The translations under genes and the position numbers were made by a program. From Fenollaria sporofastidiosus (GTDB lineage Bacteria; Bacillota; Clostridia; Tissierellales; Peptoniphilaceae), in NCBI RefSeq assembly GCF_943169635.2, contig NZ_OW968186.1:62001-126000 (forward strand): a DNA stretch of 64,000 nucleotides, in the 5' to 3' direction. The notes beneath the pieces were generated by a model. That model did not search any database, had not been told where the DNA came from, and saw nothing but the letters and a program-made list of their open reading frames with translations. This document shows, piece after piece, positions 32,412-41,086 of this stretch (its first letter is position 1; the number at the start of each line of letters is the position of its first letter).

Positions 32412-33454
32412 GCTCTCACCAAGATATCATAGAGAGCAAGTGCCGCATAGCACTTCATAATTGTGTAGACGCGTGGCACGACTGCTGCGTCATGTCTACC
32501 TTCTATATTGATGCTAGTGTTCTCCATGGTCTTCATGTTTATGGTTCTAAGCTCACGTGATATTGATGCGATAGGTTTAAAGACAACACTTACTACTATG
32601 TCCGCACCGTTTGATATGCCGCCTATGATGCCTCCATTACTATTCTTTAATAGCTTCACTTTGCCATCTATAACTTGCATCTCGTCAGCGACTTCGCTGC
32701 CTAAACTATGCGCATAGCCTAGGCCATATCCAAAGGAGACTGCCTTAACTGATGGTATTAAGTATAAGTACCTCGCAAGTTCTCCATCAAGCGGAGCAAA
32801 TGGCGGCTCGCCAACTCCTGCTTTAACGCCTTTTATTATGAGCTCAACCTCTGAACCTACACTGTCGTTTGCTTTCTTTATATCAGCTAAGTACTTATCA
32901 ATCTCATCGTCACTGTGCTTGTACATATGGTAGCTCTTCGATAAAAATTCTTCACCGCACTCTTCGTCAATTATATCGCCCAAGCGCTTTAGATGCGTTT
33001 CAAAAGTGATGCCTTGCTTCTCAAGCTCCTTTAGTACTATGGCTGCTGCTGCACAAACTGGTGCTGTAAGACGTGCGGAGAATATACCTGAGCCGCGATA
33101 GTCATTAAAGCCCTTGTACTTTATATATGCACCGTAGTCTGCCTGCGACGGCCTAGCAAGGTCTTTGTTCTTCTCGTAGAAGCTACTGTCGACATCTGCG
33201 TTCTTTATAAGTATGCTAAGTGCTGCTCCTGTTGTGCGTCCATTAAAGACACCGGATATGATCTCGTAGTCGTCCTTCTCCTTACGCGCACTCGCAGCTA
33301 CTGAGGAGGGTCTCCTAGCTTCAAGTACCTTGTCAATGTAGTCTGTATCGACCTCAAGTCCACTAGCAAGTCCATCGAGCGTTGCAAGCATATACTTACC
33401 GTGCGACTCGCCTGATATTGTTAGCCTTATATTATTTCCAATTGTCGATGACAT
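32408..33454 (-). CDS. aroC: Chorismate synthase
   Basis: A 348-residue FMN-dependent lyase for the last common step. Signature segments are ISGESHGKYMLATLDGLASG at the N-terminus, RPSQADYGAYIKY with FNDYRGSGIFSARLT in the middle, and GRHDAAVVPR near the C-terminus. It overlaps aroA by 23 bases, a strong sign of coupled translation. Confidence 0.97.
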   Translation of the reverse strand: MSSTIGNNIRLTISGESHGKYMLATLDGLASGLEVDTDYIDKVLEARRPSSVAASARKEKDDYEIISGVFNGRTTGAALSILIKNADVDSSFYEKNKDLARPSQADYGAYIKYKGFNDYRGSGIFSARLTAPVCAAAAIVLKELEKQGITFETHLKRLGDIIDEECGEEFLSKSYHMYKHSDDEIDKYLADIKKANDSVGSEVELIIKGVKAGVGEPPFAPLDGELARYLYLIPSVKAVSFGYGLGYAHSLGSEVADEMQVIDGKVKLLKNSNGGIIGGISNGADIVVSVVFKPIASISRELRTINMKTMENTSINIEGRHDAAVVPRVYTIMKCYAALALYDILVRA

Positions 33455-34667
33455 TGACCTCGCCTCCTAAACTTTGGTAGTCTTCAAAGAACTTTGGATA
33501 AGACTTCTTCACGCACTCGTAGCCACTTAAGAATATGTCTTGATCAAGCTTAGTCGCAAGCACAGAGAGCATCATCGCTATCCTATGGTCATTATACGCG
33601 TCAAACTTGTTAGTGTACATAACTATGTCCTCTAGTGGATTCACAATCAATGCCTCATCAGTAAAACTTATCTTCGCACCAATCTTTTTAAGCTCATTTA
33701 TTATGGCTTGCACTCTGTTTGACTCCTTATAGATCAGCCTCTTTATCGATGTGAATGTCGTCTTGCGCTTTCTAAATAATGCAGCCATGGCTAGTATTGG
33801 AACTATGTCAGGAGAGTCTTTCATATCGATAATAAGGTTTTGCGTTTGATCGTATCTAGCTAAGATGTCTATGACTCTTCTGTCGCCTTGTATGCTACCC
33901 GCCTTCATATCCATAATCTCAATATCTGAGCCAAGATAGTTTGCTACGTAGAAGTTCGCAGCATTCGAGTAGTCTCTCTCTATAGTGTACTCGCCTTTAG
34001 ACTTGAACTCTTGTCCGCCCTTAATCTTAAATTCATTCTCACTCGCATCGACCTCTATGCCGAAGTCTTCAAGGCACTTGATACTCATGTCTACATACGA
34101 GCGTGACGATAGATCACAGTCTAAAACTATGCGTGAGTCAAAATCCATGCGTGCAAGTTTAAAAAGTAGCGACGAAACAAACTGGCTCGAGATGTCTTCT
34201 GTGATTATGTATTCATCCTTTACCAAGTCACCCTTTATGCTTATGGTTTTCTTCGCATCGTTTCTGTGAAACTTTACGCCGTTGTCGTTAAAGATTTTAA
34301 AGACTGGATCGTTCGGCCTTTCATATAGCTTGTCGCCCATGTATATCTCGTGCAGCTTGCCATCAAGTATATTAAAGAGCATGAAGCGAAGCGTTGTGCC
34401 AGATGCTTCTATACGTATTCTGTCAGGACTCTTCTTATTCTCACGCGGCTTAACAAGAACGTCACCGCTGTCTAAAAGATCAAAGTCTGCAAAGCTTATC
34501 AGGCTAAGCATAGTGTCTTTGATGTCTTCTGATAAGTCAAAGCCCTTGATGATGGTATTTTCTCCAGCAAAAGAACTTGCAAAGATGTATCTGTGCAAGT
34601 AGCTCTTTGAGTGGTTTACATAAACTTTACCCTCTAATTTAGAATTTTTTATTCTTAATATGCTCAT
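33432..34667 (-). CDS. aroA: 3-phosphoshikimate 1-carboxyvinyltransferase (EPSP synthase)
   Basis: A 411-residue enzyme, slightly shorter than the usual ~430. It has the N-terminal SKSYLHRYIFAS (Lys, Ser, Arg for shikimate-3-phosphate), EASGTTLRFML near residue 90, SSQFVSSLLF near 170, PDIVPILAMAA near 300 and NDHRIAMMLS near 375. It makes EPSP from phosphoenolpyruvate and shikimate-3-phosphate. It overlaps aroB by 29 bases. Confidence 0.95.
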   Translation of the reverse strand: MSILRIKNSKLEGKVYVNHSKSYLHRYIFASSFAGENTIIKGFDLSEDIKDTMLSLISFADFDLLDSGDVLVKPRENKKSPDRIRIEASGTTLRFMLFNILDGKLHEIYMGDKLYERPNDPVFKIFNDNGVKFHRNDAKKTISIKGDLVKDEYIITEDISSQFVSSLLFKLARMDFDSRIVLDCDLSSRSYVDMSIKCLEDFGIEVDASENEFKIKGGQEFKSKGEYTIERDYSNAANFYVANYLGSDIEIMDMKAGSIQGDRRVIDILARYDQTQNLIIDMKDSPDIVPILAMAALFRKRKTTFTSIKRLIYKESNRVQAIINELKKIGAKISFTDEALIVNPLEDIVMYTNKFDAYNDHRIAMMLSVLATKLDQDIFLSGYECVKKSYPKFFEDYQSLGGEVNVIDNWK

Positions 34668-35643
34668 TATAAAGCTCTACAACCTTTCTTTCATTCATCC
34701 TCTTGACTATGGCATTGTGCCCCTTCAAGAAGACAAAATTTATCTCATCACCCAAAATCTTCTTGTCGCTCTTAAGTGATTTTATCTCATAATTTATTTC
34801 TTCAAGTGGATAATATCTGTGAATTAATTCAAAACTTCTCTTGTAAGTTTCTTCATCTGTTATACCTAAAACCCTACCAAGCTCTAGGGCAATCTTCATG
34901 CCGATGGCAACGCATTGTCCATGCGAGTAAGTGTAATTACTCATCGCTTCTATCACGTGGCCAAATGTGTGACCAAAGTTTAACGCCATGCGCGCGCCCT
35001 TTTCATTTCTGTCTTCACAAACGAAGTGAACTTTCGTAGCGATGGACTTCTCTAAGACATCTTCAATGTCCCTCTCATTGATAAGCATCTCATATAGGCC
35101 GCTCTCGTATATAAGTGCGTGCTTAATGACTTCTGCAAGACCCGAGATGTACTCCTCTTTAGGAAGCGTCTTAAGCGTGTCTATAGCGATGTATACCTTG
35201 TATGGATCGTAGAATGTTCCGACTATGTTCTTTTTATCACAGAAATCGATTCCCGTCTTGGAACCAATAGATGCATCTGTCATTGCAAGTAGACTAGTCG
35301 CTAAGTTTATATGCTTAATGCCTCTATATAGTATGGACGCTGCAAAGCCACCAAGGTCCGTTACTACACCACCACCAACGTTTATGATTAATGAGTACCT
35401 ATCAAGTTTATCGCAGGCATACTCTAAAAGCTTTTCTAAATTAGAGAAGCTCTTCGACTCTTCGCCTGCGTCTATCACATAAAGGTAGGCAGAGTATCTC
35501 TTCACAAGCTCATCTATAAGTGCTCTTTGCTCTCTATAAAGGTTTCTATCTGTTAAGACAAGGTAGTGTGTGAAGCCTTCTACATCTATCTCACTCGCCT
35601 TACGAATTATTTTTATCTCATAAGAAAGTTCTTCTTTAGTCAT
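34639..35643 (-). CDS. aroB: 3-dehydroquinate synthase
   Basis: A 334-residue NAD- and metal-dependent enzyme for the second shikimate step. It shows NVGGGVVTDLGGFAASILYR near residue 95, LLAMTDASIGSKTGIDF near 120, and zinc ligands in GLAEVIKHALI and NFGHTFGHVIEA. It overlaps aroF by eight bases. Confidence 0.97.
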   Translation of the reverse strand: MTKEELSYEIKIIRKASEIDVEGFTHYLVLTDRNLYREQRALIDELVKRYSAYLYVIDAGEESKSFSNLEKLLEYACDKLDRYSLIINVGGGVVTDLGGFAASILYRGIKHINLATSLLAMTDASIGSKTGIDFCDKKNIVGTFYDPYKVYIAIDTLKTLPKEEYISGLAEVIKHALIYESGLYEMLINERDIEDVLEKSIATKVHFVCEDRNEKGARMALNFGHTFGHVIEAMSNYTYSHGQCVAIGMKIALELGRVLGITDEETYKRSFELIHRYYPLEEINYEIKSLKSDKKILGDEINFVFLKGHNAIVKRMNERKVVELYNEHIKNKKF

Positions 35644-36454
35644 CGATCTTGCCCATTGCCTTAAGTATCTTCTTTAGATCAAGCACTAAGTCATCGAACT
35701 CCGCATAGTTTATTGCCTGCTCGCCATCAGAAAGCGCCTCTGTCTTCTTGTCATTAACTTCGATGATGATGCCATCCGCACCTACTGCCGCGCTTGCAAG
35801 ACTAAGTGGCTTTACAAGGTAGTCTATGCCGCCTGCATGCGAAGGATCAACTATGACAGGAAGGTTTGTGTACTTCTTAAGTATAGGTACACTTGCAATG
35901 TCAAGCGTGTTTCTCGTTGCAGTCTCAAAGGTTCTTATGCCTCTTTCGCATAAAATGACATCTTCATTGCCGCCCTTTAATATATATTCAGCAGCTGCTA
36001 TAAGCTCTTTTATCTTATTCGCAAAGCCTCTTTTTAATAGAACTGGTTTATTTATCTTACCAAGCTCTGTTAGTAATGAAAAGTTTTGCATGTTCCTTGC
36101 GCCAACTTGTATGATGTCAACCGCATCCATAAAGTAATCAAGCTCTCTTAAATCCATTAGCTCGGAGACGAATTTCACGTCATAGAGCTTTTTGATCTCT
36201 TTAAAGTACTCAAGCGCTTCACGTCCCAAGCCTTGAAAGCTATATGGCGATGTCCTCGGTTTGAAGGCGCCCGCTCTTATAAGCTTGATGCCGCGTGATG
36301 ATAAAAATTTTACTTCATCAAGAAGCGAATCATAAGACTCACACGCACAAGGACCGGCAATCACCGTAAAGCCGTCGCCTATCTTTTCGCCTGCTATATT
36401 AATAATTGTCTTTTCTTTATATGTTTTTGATGATTTTTCTTGTTCAAAGTTCAT
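35636..36454 (-). CDS. aroF: DAHP synthase (AroF type, KDPG-aldolase-like)
   Basis: A 272-residue enzyme for the first shikimate step, joining phosphoenolpyruvate and erythrose-4-phosphate. It has VIAGPCACES with the metal-binding Cys near residue 37, AGAFKPRTSPYSFQGLG, LLKRGFANKI near 140 and VDPSHAGG near 200. It lacks a regulatory extension, so feedback control by aromatic amino acids may be absent or external. It overlaps aroE by 11 bases. Confidence 0.95.
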   Translation of the reverse strand: MNFEQEKSSKTYKEKTIINIAGEKIGDGFTVIAGPCACESYDSLLDEVKFLSSRGIKLIRAGAFKPRTSPYSFQGLGREALEYFKEIKKLYDVKFVSELMDLRELDYFMDAVDIIQVGARNMQNFSLLTELGKINKPVLLKRGFANKIKELIAAAEYILKGGNEDVILCERGIRTFETATRNTLDIASVPILKKYTNLPVIVDPSHAGGIDYLVKPLSLASAAVGADGIIIEVNDKKTEALSDGEQAINYAEFDDLVLDLKKILKAMGKIDD

Positions 36455-37226
36455 TTCTATCAGCTCCAGTCCAAATTTTAAACGCTTCCTCAGCTTGACC
36501 CATAAACATGCCCCAGCCGTTCATAGTGATGAGACCCGCTTCTTTAGCAAGTGCCAAAAACTTTGTCTCTTCGGGGTTATATGTTAAGTCGTAGGCAAAA
36601 CCTGCCCTGCTCATCTCTAAGTCTTCTATTGATAGTGGGCTCTCATCAAGCCTTCCTTCCATGCCAAGACCTGTCGCGTTTATAATGACGTCTTGCTCCA
36701 TACCATAACCGTATGGATATATCTCTATATCGTCTTCGAAGTTCTTTAGCTTGTCGTGCGCTTCAATCTCATCACGCGTATAAACTGTGATGTGGAAGAT
36801 ATCCATCTTAAGTAGCGCGTATATGATGCTGCGAGCAGCTCCACCTGTACCTAAGACTGCATAAGAGTACCTCTCGTACTTTGGTATTAAGCTGCTTATG
36901 TCCTTCATAAAGCCAAGGTAGTCAGTGTTGTGAAGGCACAGCTTATCATCTTTAATGTAGGCAGTGTTTGCCGCCTTTAAAAAGTCTACCGCCTCACTTA
37001 CTTCGTCTGCGTGCTTTAGCACCTCTTCCTTTAGAGGCGTTGTGATGTTAAAGCCAAGCACCTCGCCAGACTTTGCTTCACTTATAAAACTTGCGAGACT
37101 ATCTTTATTCACTTCGCGCCTTTCGTAACTTAAGTCAAGTCCCTTTTCATCAATAAAATTCTTCATCACTTCTGGCGACTTCGAATGTGTGGTAGGGCTT
37201 CCTATCACGTATAATTTATTTCTCAT
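36444..37226 (-). CDS. aroE: Shikimate dehydrogenase
   Basis: A 260-residue NADP-linked reductase of dehydroshikimate. It shows GSPTTHSKSPEVMKNF at the start (substrate Ser), FNITTPLKEEVLKH with the catalytic Lys, GTGGAARSIIYALLK (nucleotide binding, near residue 128) and a C-terminal GWGMFMGQAEEAF. It overlaps yvcK by 11 bases, tying the aromatic genes to the upstream cell-envelope genes. Confidence 0.96.
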   Translation of the reverse strand: MRNKLYVIGSPTTHSKSPEVMKNFIDEKGLDLSYERREVNKDSLASFISEAKSGEVLGFNITTPLKEEVLKHADEVSEAVDFLKAANTAYIKDDKLCLHNTDYLGFMKDISSLIPKYERYSYAVLGTGGAARSIIYALLKMDIFHITVYTRDEIEAHDKLKNFEDDIEIYPYGYGMEQDVIINATGLGMEGRLDESPLSIEDLEMSRAGFAYDLTYNPEETKFLALAKEAGLITMNGWGMFMGQAEEAFKIWTGADRNEL

Positions 37227-38223
37227 AAGTCTTTACCCTTCTAGTCTTTATATAGTAATCAATGATCATCCTCGCAAGCTTGTCACTATCGTGTCTAACA
37301 TAATCCTCGTCATCATCTAAGCAGTCACCTTCGATGTAATCAACCCTCTCTTCATCTAAGAATTTCTTGTCATCATCCGTTAAGAATATTTGCTCTTGAC
37401 ACTCATCAAGGTACTTTTGCTTAAGCTCTTCACTGAGGATTTTGTTGTTAATAATGACAGCGTCTATAAGTTTCGCCGAGTGCTCATATATGGCTTCGAT
37501 GTGATCTTTAATACTCATCTCGTCAGTCTCACCGTGCTGCGTCATAACATTTTGCACGTAAATCTTCTTTGCAGATGAAGACAGTATCGCTTCCTTCACA
37601 CCCTTTACAAGAAGGTTAGGTATTACCGATGTATATAGACTACCGGGACCTATAAGTATAATGTCCGCCTTCATTATGGCATCTAGCGCTCCATCGATAG
37701 GCTCAACATCCTTAGGACAAAGTTCCACCCTCTTAATTTTTTTATTATCTTTAATAGCTTCTGCCGGCAATATGCTCTCGCCAAAGGCCTTGCTCTTGTC
37801 ATCATATGTCGCTTCGATATTGACATCGTTCACGGTGATGGGCATAACAGTACCCTTGACCCTTAGTATGCTCGATGCCATCTTGACAGCTTCTTCAAAG
37901 GAGCCGTATATCTCATTCATAGCAAGCAAGAATAAATTGCCGAAGGATTGACCCTTTAGCTCGCCCTTCTCAAAGCGATGCGAAAGCAATGTGTTCATCT
38001 CGGGCTCAATGTCCGACAGTGCTAGTAGGCAGTTACGCACATCTCCCGGTGGTAGCATACCAACACTTCTTCTCAAAACGCCGCTTCCTCCTCCATCGTC
38101 CGCCATCGTTACAAGGGCAGTGATCTCTGATGAGTAGTTCTTGATACCCTTTAAAAGCGTCGATAGTCCAGTGCCGCCACCTATGGCAACTATCTTTGGG
38201 TTTAAGCTTCTATAATTAAACAT
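37216..38223 (-). CDS. yvcK: YvcK/CofD-like protein, UDP-sugar-binding envelope/carbon regulator
   Basis: A 335-residue Rossmann-type protein with GGGTGLSTLLKGIKN near the N-terminus, VTMADDGGGSGVLRR near residue 40 and LIGPGSLYTSVIPNLLV near 195, typical of YvcK/YbhK. In Bacillus it binds UDP-GlcNAc and is needed for cell shape and growth on gluconeogenic carbon. It overlaps rapZ by eight bases. The whiA gene that normally follows yvcK in Firmicutes is not here; aroE takes the place. Confidence 0.95.
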   Translation of the reverse strand: MFNYRSLNPKIVAIGGGTGLSTLLKGIKNYSSEITALVTMADDGGGSGVLRRSVGMLPPGDVRNCLLALSDIEPEMNTLLSHRFEKGELKGQSFGNLFLLAMNEIYGSFEEAVKMASSILRVKGTVMPITVNDVNIEATYDDKSKAFGESILPAEAIKDNKKIKRVELCPKDVEPIDGALDAIMKADIILIGPGSLYTSVIPNLLVKGVKEAILSSSAKKIYVQNVMTQHGETDEMSIKDHIEAIYEHSAKLIDAVIINNKILSEELKQKYLDECQEQIFLTDDDKKFLDEERVDYIEGDCLDDDEDYVRHDSDKLARMIIDYYIKTRRVKTYEK

Positions 38224-39085
38224 TGCGCGCCTCTTTATACATATCCCTGTTCTTTAAAACAGTAAGATTCTTCTTTTCTTTCAAATATTCATATAACCTT
38301 TCAGCCATGTAGACACTTCTGTGCCTTCCTCCAGTGCATCCCATGCCTATAGTAAGCTGGTTTTTGCCTTCCTTGATGTAGTTTGGTAACAAAAACTCAA
38401 GCATGTCCACAAGCTTTTTAAAAAATTCTTCAGTCGCGTCAAATTTTTCTAAAAATTCTTTTATTTCATCATCTAAGCCTGATAGTGGTCTTAGATCGTC
38501 AAGGTAGTACGGATTTGGTAGGAACCTTACATCGAATACAAGGTCTGCCTCCTCCAAGATGCCATACTTAAAACCAAAGCTCTCTACTACTATGGTAAGC
38601 TTCTTTCTAGTGATGGTGTTTGAAAGTATATCGTAGAGCTTATCCTTTAGGTCGCTGCTCTTCATAGAGCTTGTGTCTATGATGTAATCCGACTTGTTCT
38701 TAAGCTCCTTAAGTATCTCTCTTTCCTTTTGTATACCGTCTTTTAATGAGCCGTCCTTGCTTAATGGATGCGGCCTTCTTCTTTCGTTGAAACGCTTAAT
38801 AAGCTCACTATCTCTCGCGTCTAAGAATATTAGTTTGAAATCTAAATTCTTTTTTTCAAGCCCATCTATCACAGTGAGCATATCGTTAAAAAATTCCTTA
38901 CCTCTAATATCCATACCGAAGGCAACCTTGTTTATGTCTTCATTGTCACTGTCTATTAGCTCAAAGAATTTTGGCAATAAAACAGGAGGCATATTGTCAA
39001 TGCAGTAAAATCCATTATCTTCCATAAAATTCAATAAAGAACTTTTGCCGGCACCACTCATGCCTGTTACTACATATATGTCCAT
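38216..39085 (-). CDS. rapZ: RapZ/YvcJ-type nucleotide-binding protein
   Basis: A 289-residue P-loop protein: Walker A GMSGAGKSSLLNFMED at residues 8-23, LDARDSELIKRFNERRRPHP near 90-110, and a C-terminal domain with FDVRFLPNPYYLDDLRPLSG and IGMGCTGGRHRSV near 250. In Gammaproteobacteria RapZ controls GlmY/GlmZ and glucosamine-6-phosphate synthesis; in Bacillus YvcJ hydrolyses GTP and affects competence. The pairing with yvcK and murB fits a role in amino-sugar supply for the wall. Confidence 0.95.
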   Translation of the reverse strand: MDIYVVTGMSGAGKSSLLNFMEDNGFYCIDNMPPVLLPKFFELIDSDNEDINKVAFGMDIRGKEFFNDMLTVIDGLEKKNLDFKLIFLDARDSELIKRFNERRRPHPLSKDGSLKDGIQKEREILKELKNKSDYIIDTSSMKSSDLKDKLYDILSNTITRKKLTIVVESFGFKYGILEEADLVFDVRFLPNPYYLDDLRPLSGLDDEIKEFLEKFDATEEFFKKLVDMLEFLLPNYIKEGKNQLTIGMGCTGGRHRSVYMAERLYEYLKEKKNLTVLKNRDMYKEARNV

Positions 39086-39095
39086 ATTTCGCCTC

Positions 39096-39872
39096 CTATT
39101 CTACATAAATATTTTTAATTCTCTTAATATCAATTTGAGCTTCGTTCGCTCTTCTTAATGCTTCTTTAACATCGCCAACACGCTCTAGTTTGTGCGCGTC
39201 CGAGCCAACATATAAGTCAACATCTATATCCTTAATCTTGATTAAGTCTTTAACACTAAGGTTTTTGTGCGATGAATTTATCTCTAGCGCAACGCCGTGC
39301 TCCTTGCATGCCTTTGCAAGTCTAACAACATTGACATCTATCTTGTCACCCGGGTGAGTAATGATGTTTATAGGGTACTTCTCTATCGCCTTGATGTACG
39401 AGTCGGTAACCCTTTCAGTGATTTTTTCGTGCCACTTTTTGAATGGCTTTGAAATCTGCGGCAATAATGAGAGCTTCATCTGCTCTACGAAATTATTCGT
39501 CTTGATGCCGTAGTGAAAGCCCATAAGCACGATGTCAAGGTAGTCCATGATGTCCGCGTCAAGGTCCACAGTGCCGTTGAAGTCAAGTAGGTTTGCTTCA
39601 ACACCCATAAGTATCTTAAGGCCCTTCTCGTTATATTCCTCGTTTAACTTGTCTATCCTTGCTCTAAGAACTGGCAAGTTGCTTCTTTTTATACCAAACA
39701 TATAGTGGGATAGGCCGTGATCTGTTATCGCAAGCTCCTTAAGACCCATCATATATGCTTTCTTCGCACTCTCTTCAGGCGTTTGTGAGGCATGTCTTCC
39801 AAGATTGCCCTTAGTTCCTGATGAGTATATAGTGTGCGTATGGTAGTCGCCATATAATCTAATTTTATTCAT
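39096..39872 (-). CDS. PHP-domain phosphatase
   Basis: A 258-residue PHP-family metal hydrolase: GDYHTHTIYSSGTKGN at the start, AITDHGLSH near 65, GVEANLLDF near 90, IITHPGD near 170 and GSDAHKL near 228. This is the histidinol-phosphatase-like set of metal ligands. It overlaps the murB stop by eight bases. Similar PHP proteins are encoded next to murB/rapZ/yvcK in many clostridia, so a wall- or nucleotide-sugar role is more likely than histidine synthesis. Confidence 0.9.
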   Translation of the reverse strand: MNKIRLYGDYHTHTIYSSGTKGNLGRHASQTPEESAKKAYMMGLKELAITDHGLSHYMFGIKRSNLPVLRARIDKLNEEYNEKGLKILMGVEANLLDFNGTVDLDADIMDYLDIVLMGFHYGIKTNNFVEQMKLSLLPQISKPFKKWHEKITERVTDSYIKAIEKYPINIITHPGDKIDVNVVRLAKACKEHGVALEINSSHKNLSVKDLIKIKDIDVDLYVGSDAHKLERVGDVKEALRRANEAQIDIKRIKNIYVE

Positions 39873-40767
39873 TTATTATCCTTATCTCCTCTTTGAGATC
39901 AACAGCAAACTTTTCTTTTATTATCTTCTTCACTTCACTTATCAAAGTTACTACATCATTAAAAGTAGCTCCTCCTGTGTTGATAATAAAACCTGAGTGC
40001 TTAGGACTAACCATAGCACCACCTACAGAGAGTCCCTTTAGTCCTGCGTCTTCAATCAGCTTCGACGCATAGTAGCCTTCCGGTCTTTTAAATACCGATC
40101 CAGCCGATGGATACTCAAGTGGCTGCTTGTCCTTTCGTCTTTGCGTGTAATCTCTTTGTTCTTTCTCTATATCTTCCCTAGATTTCTCGTAAAGCTTGAA
40201 GTATGCACCTAGTATGACATAGCCTTCATCTTGAAAGACACTTCTTCTGTGCCCAAACTTTGCTTCACTCGCATCTATCTCTACTATCTCCTTGTTTTTT
40301 ATACATCTTATCTTAGTCACTAGATCTTTGATCTCGCTACCATATGCGCCGGCGTTCATATATACACCGCCTCCAACAGTGCCAGGTATTCCAGAGATTG
40401 CTTCAAGGCCGCCAAGACCTAGCTCAAGCGCCTTGTTTGCAAGACTCTTAAGTGATGCACCCGCCTCGGCATATAAAACATCTCCATCAAGCACCTTTAT
40501 CTTTGCAAAATTTTTGTCAAGCACAATGACAGGTCTAGTGAGTCCCTCGTCACTAATAAGTAAGTTGCTACCCTTACCTATGAGCATATATGGCGTCTTC
40601 GTCTCGTCAAAGAGCCTTACAAGATTTAGTACTTCCTCGTCACTCTTTGCTTCAATCAAAAGTTCTGCCTTGCCACCTATCCTAAACGTAGTGTACTTAG
40701 ATAAGCTTTCATTCTCTTTAACTGTTTCTATATTTAATTTTCTTATCTCGTCAATTATCTTCTTCAT
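39865..40767 (-). CDS. murB: UDP-N-acetylenolpyruvoylglucosamine reductase
   Basis: A 300-residue FAD enzyme that makes UDP-MurNAc. FAD-binding segments are YTTFRIGGKAELLIEA near residue 25, LIGKGSNLLISDEG near 65, and GIPGTVGGGVYMNAGAYG near 125. The catalytic Ser is in YPSAGSVFKRPEG near 215, and the last part has SPKHSGFIIN. ATG at 40767 has a GGAGG site; an upstream start at 40806 does not. It is the first gene of the 12-gene leftward operon. Confidence 0.97.
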   Translation of the reverse strand: MKKIIDEIRKLNIETVKENESLSKYTTFRIGGKAELLIEAKSDEEVLNLVRLFDETKTPYMLIGKGSNLLISDEGLTRPVIVLDKNFAKIKVLDGDVLYAEAGASLKSLANKALELGLGGLEAISGIPGTVGGGVYMNAGAYGSEIKDLVTKIRCIKNKEIVEIDASEAKFGHRRSVFQDEGYVILGAYFKLYEKSREDIEKEQRDYTQRRKDKQPLEYPSAGSVFKRPEGYYASKLIEDAGLKGLSVGGAMVSPKHSGFIINTGGATFNDVVTLISEVKKIIKEKFAVDLKEEIRIINE

Positions 40768-40827
40768 ACATTCCTCCAATGTAATTATATCATAAGTGGG
40801 GCACATTTTCTATATCTATGTAAAAAA

Positions 40828-40854
40828 GGGTCAAAGTTTTTTACGCTTTGACCC
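40828..40854 (-). terminator. Rho-independent terminator upstream of murB
   Basis: GGGTCAAAG pairs perfectly with CTTTGACCC around a nine-base loop, followed by TTTTTT on the minus strand. It would stop leftward transcripts before murB, so murB needs its own promoter in the ~60 bases that follow. Confidence 0.8.
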
Positions 40855-40867
40855 ATAAGCCCTCTTT

Positions 40868-41030
40868 GCTTATGTATAAAGCTAGCATATATATAAGAAG
40901 CCTCTCACTATACACCACGCCTCTTTTATATATGCAAGCGACCTATTATATGCCTCGCTTACTATATATAGACAAACTTCTCACTATATACCTCACTTAC
41001 TATGTATATGAAGCCTCATCATATAGCAAC
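40868..41030 (-). repeat. Degenerate tandem array of ~19-bp units (copy 1)
   Basis: On the minus strand about eight units of 18-20 bases follow one another. They include TATATGATGAGGCTTCA, TATATAGTGAGAAGTTTG, TATAATAGGTCGCTTGCA and TGTATAGTGAGAGGCTTCT, all variants of the unit TATATAGTGAGTGGCTTCA found at 57,784-57,935. The array lies between two terminators (40828-40854 and 41045-41068), so it forms its own segment. No gene is seen in it. Confidence 0.7.
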
Positions 41031-41044
41031 GCTTTGCACATAAA

Positions 41045-41068
41045 AAAGAGTCCCTTACGGGACTCTTT
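41045..41068 (-). terminator. Terminator of the YfcC-family gene
   Basis: AAGAGTCCC-TTAC-GGGACTCTT is a perfect hairpin with T6 on the minus strand, starting 19 bases after the stop codon. Confidence 0.9.
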
Positions 41069-41086
41069 TGTAATAGTAAACAATTT

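Noticed and set aside
40292..40795. 167-codon plus-strand frame over murB
   Set aside because: It is a Ser/Leu-rich shadow of murB on the opposite strand without a ribosome site.
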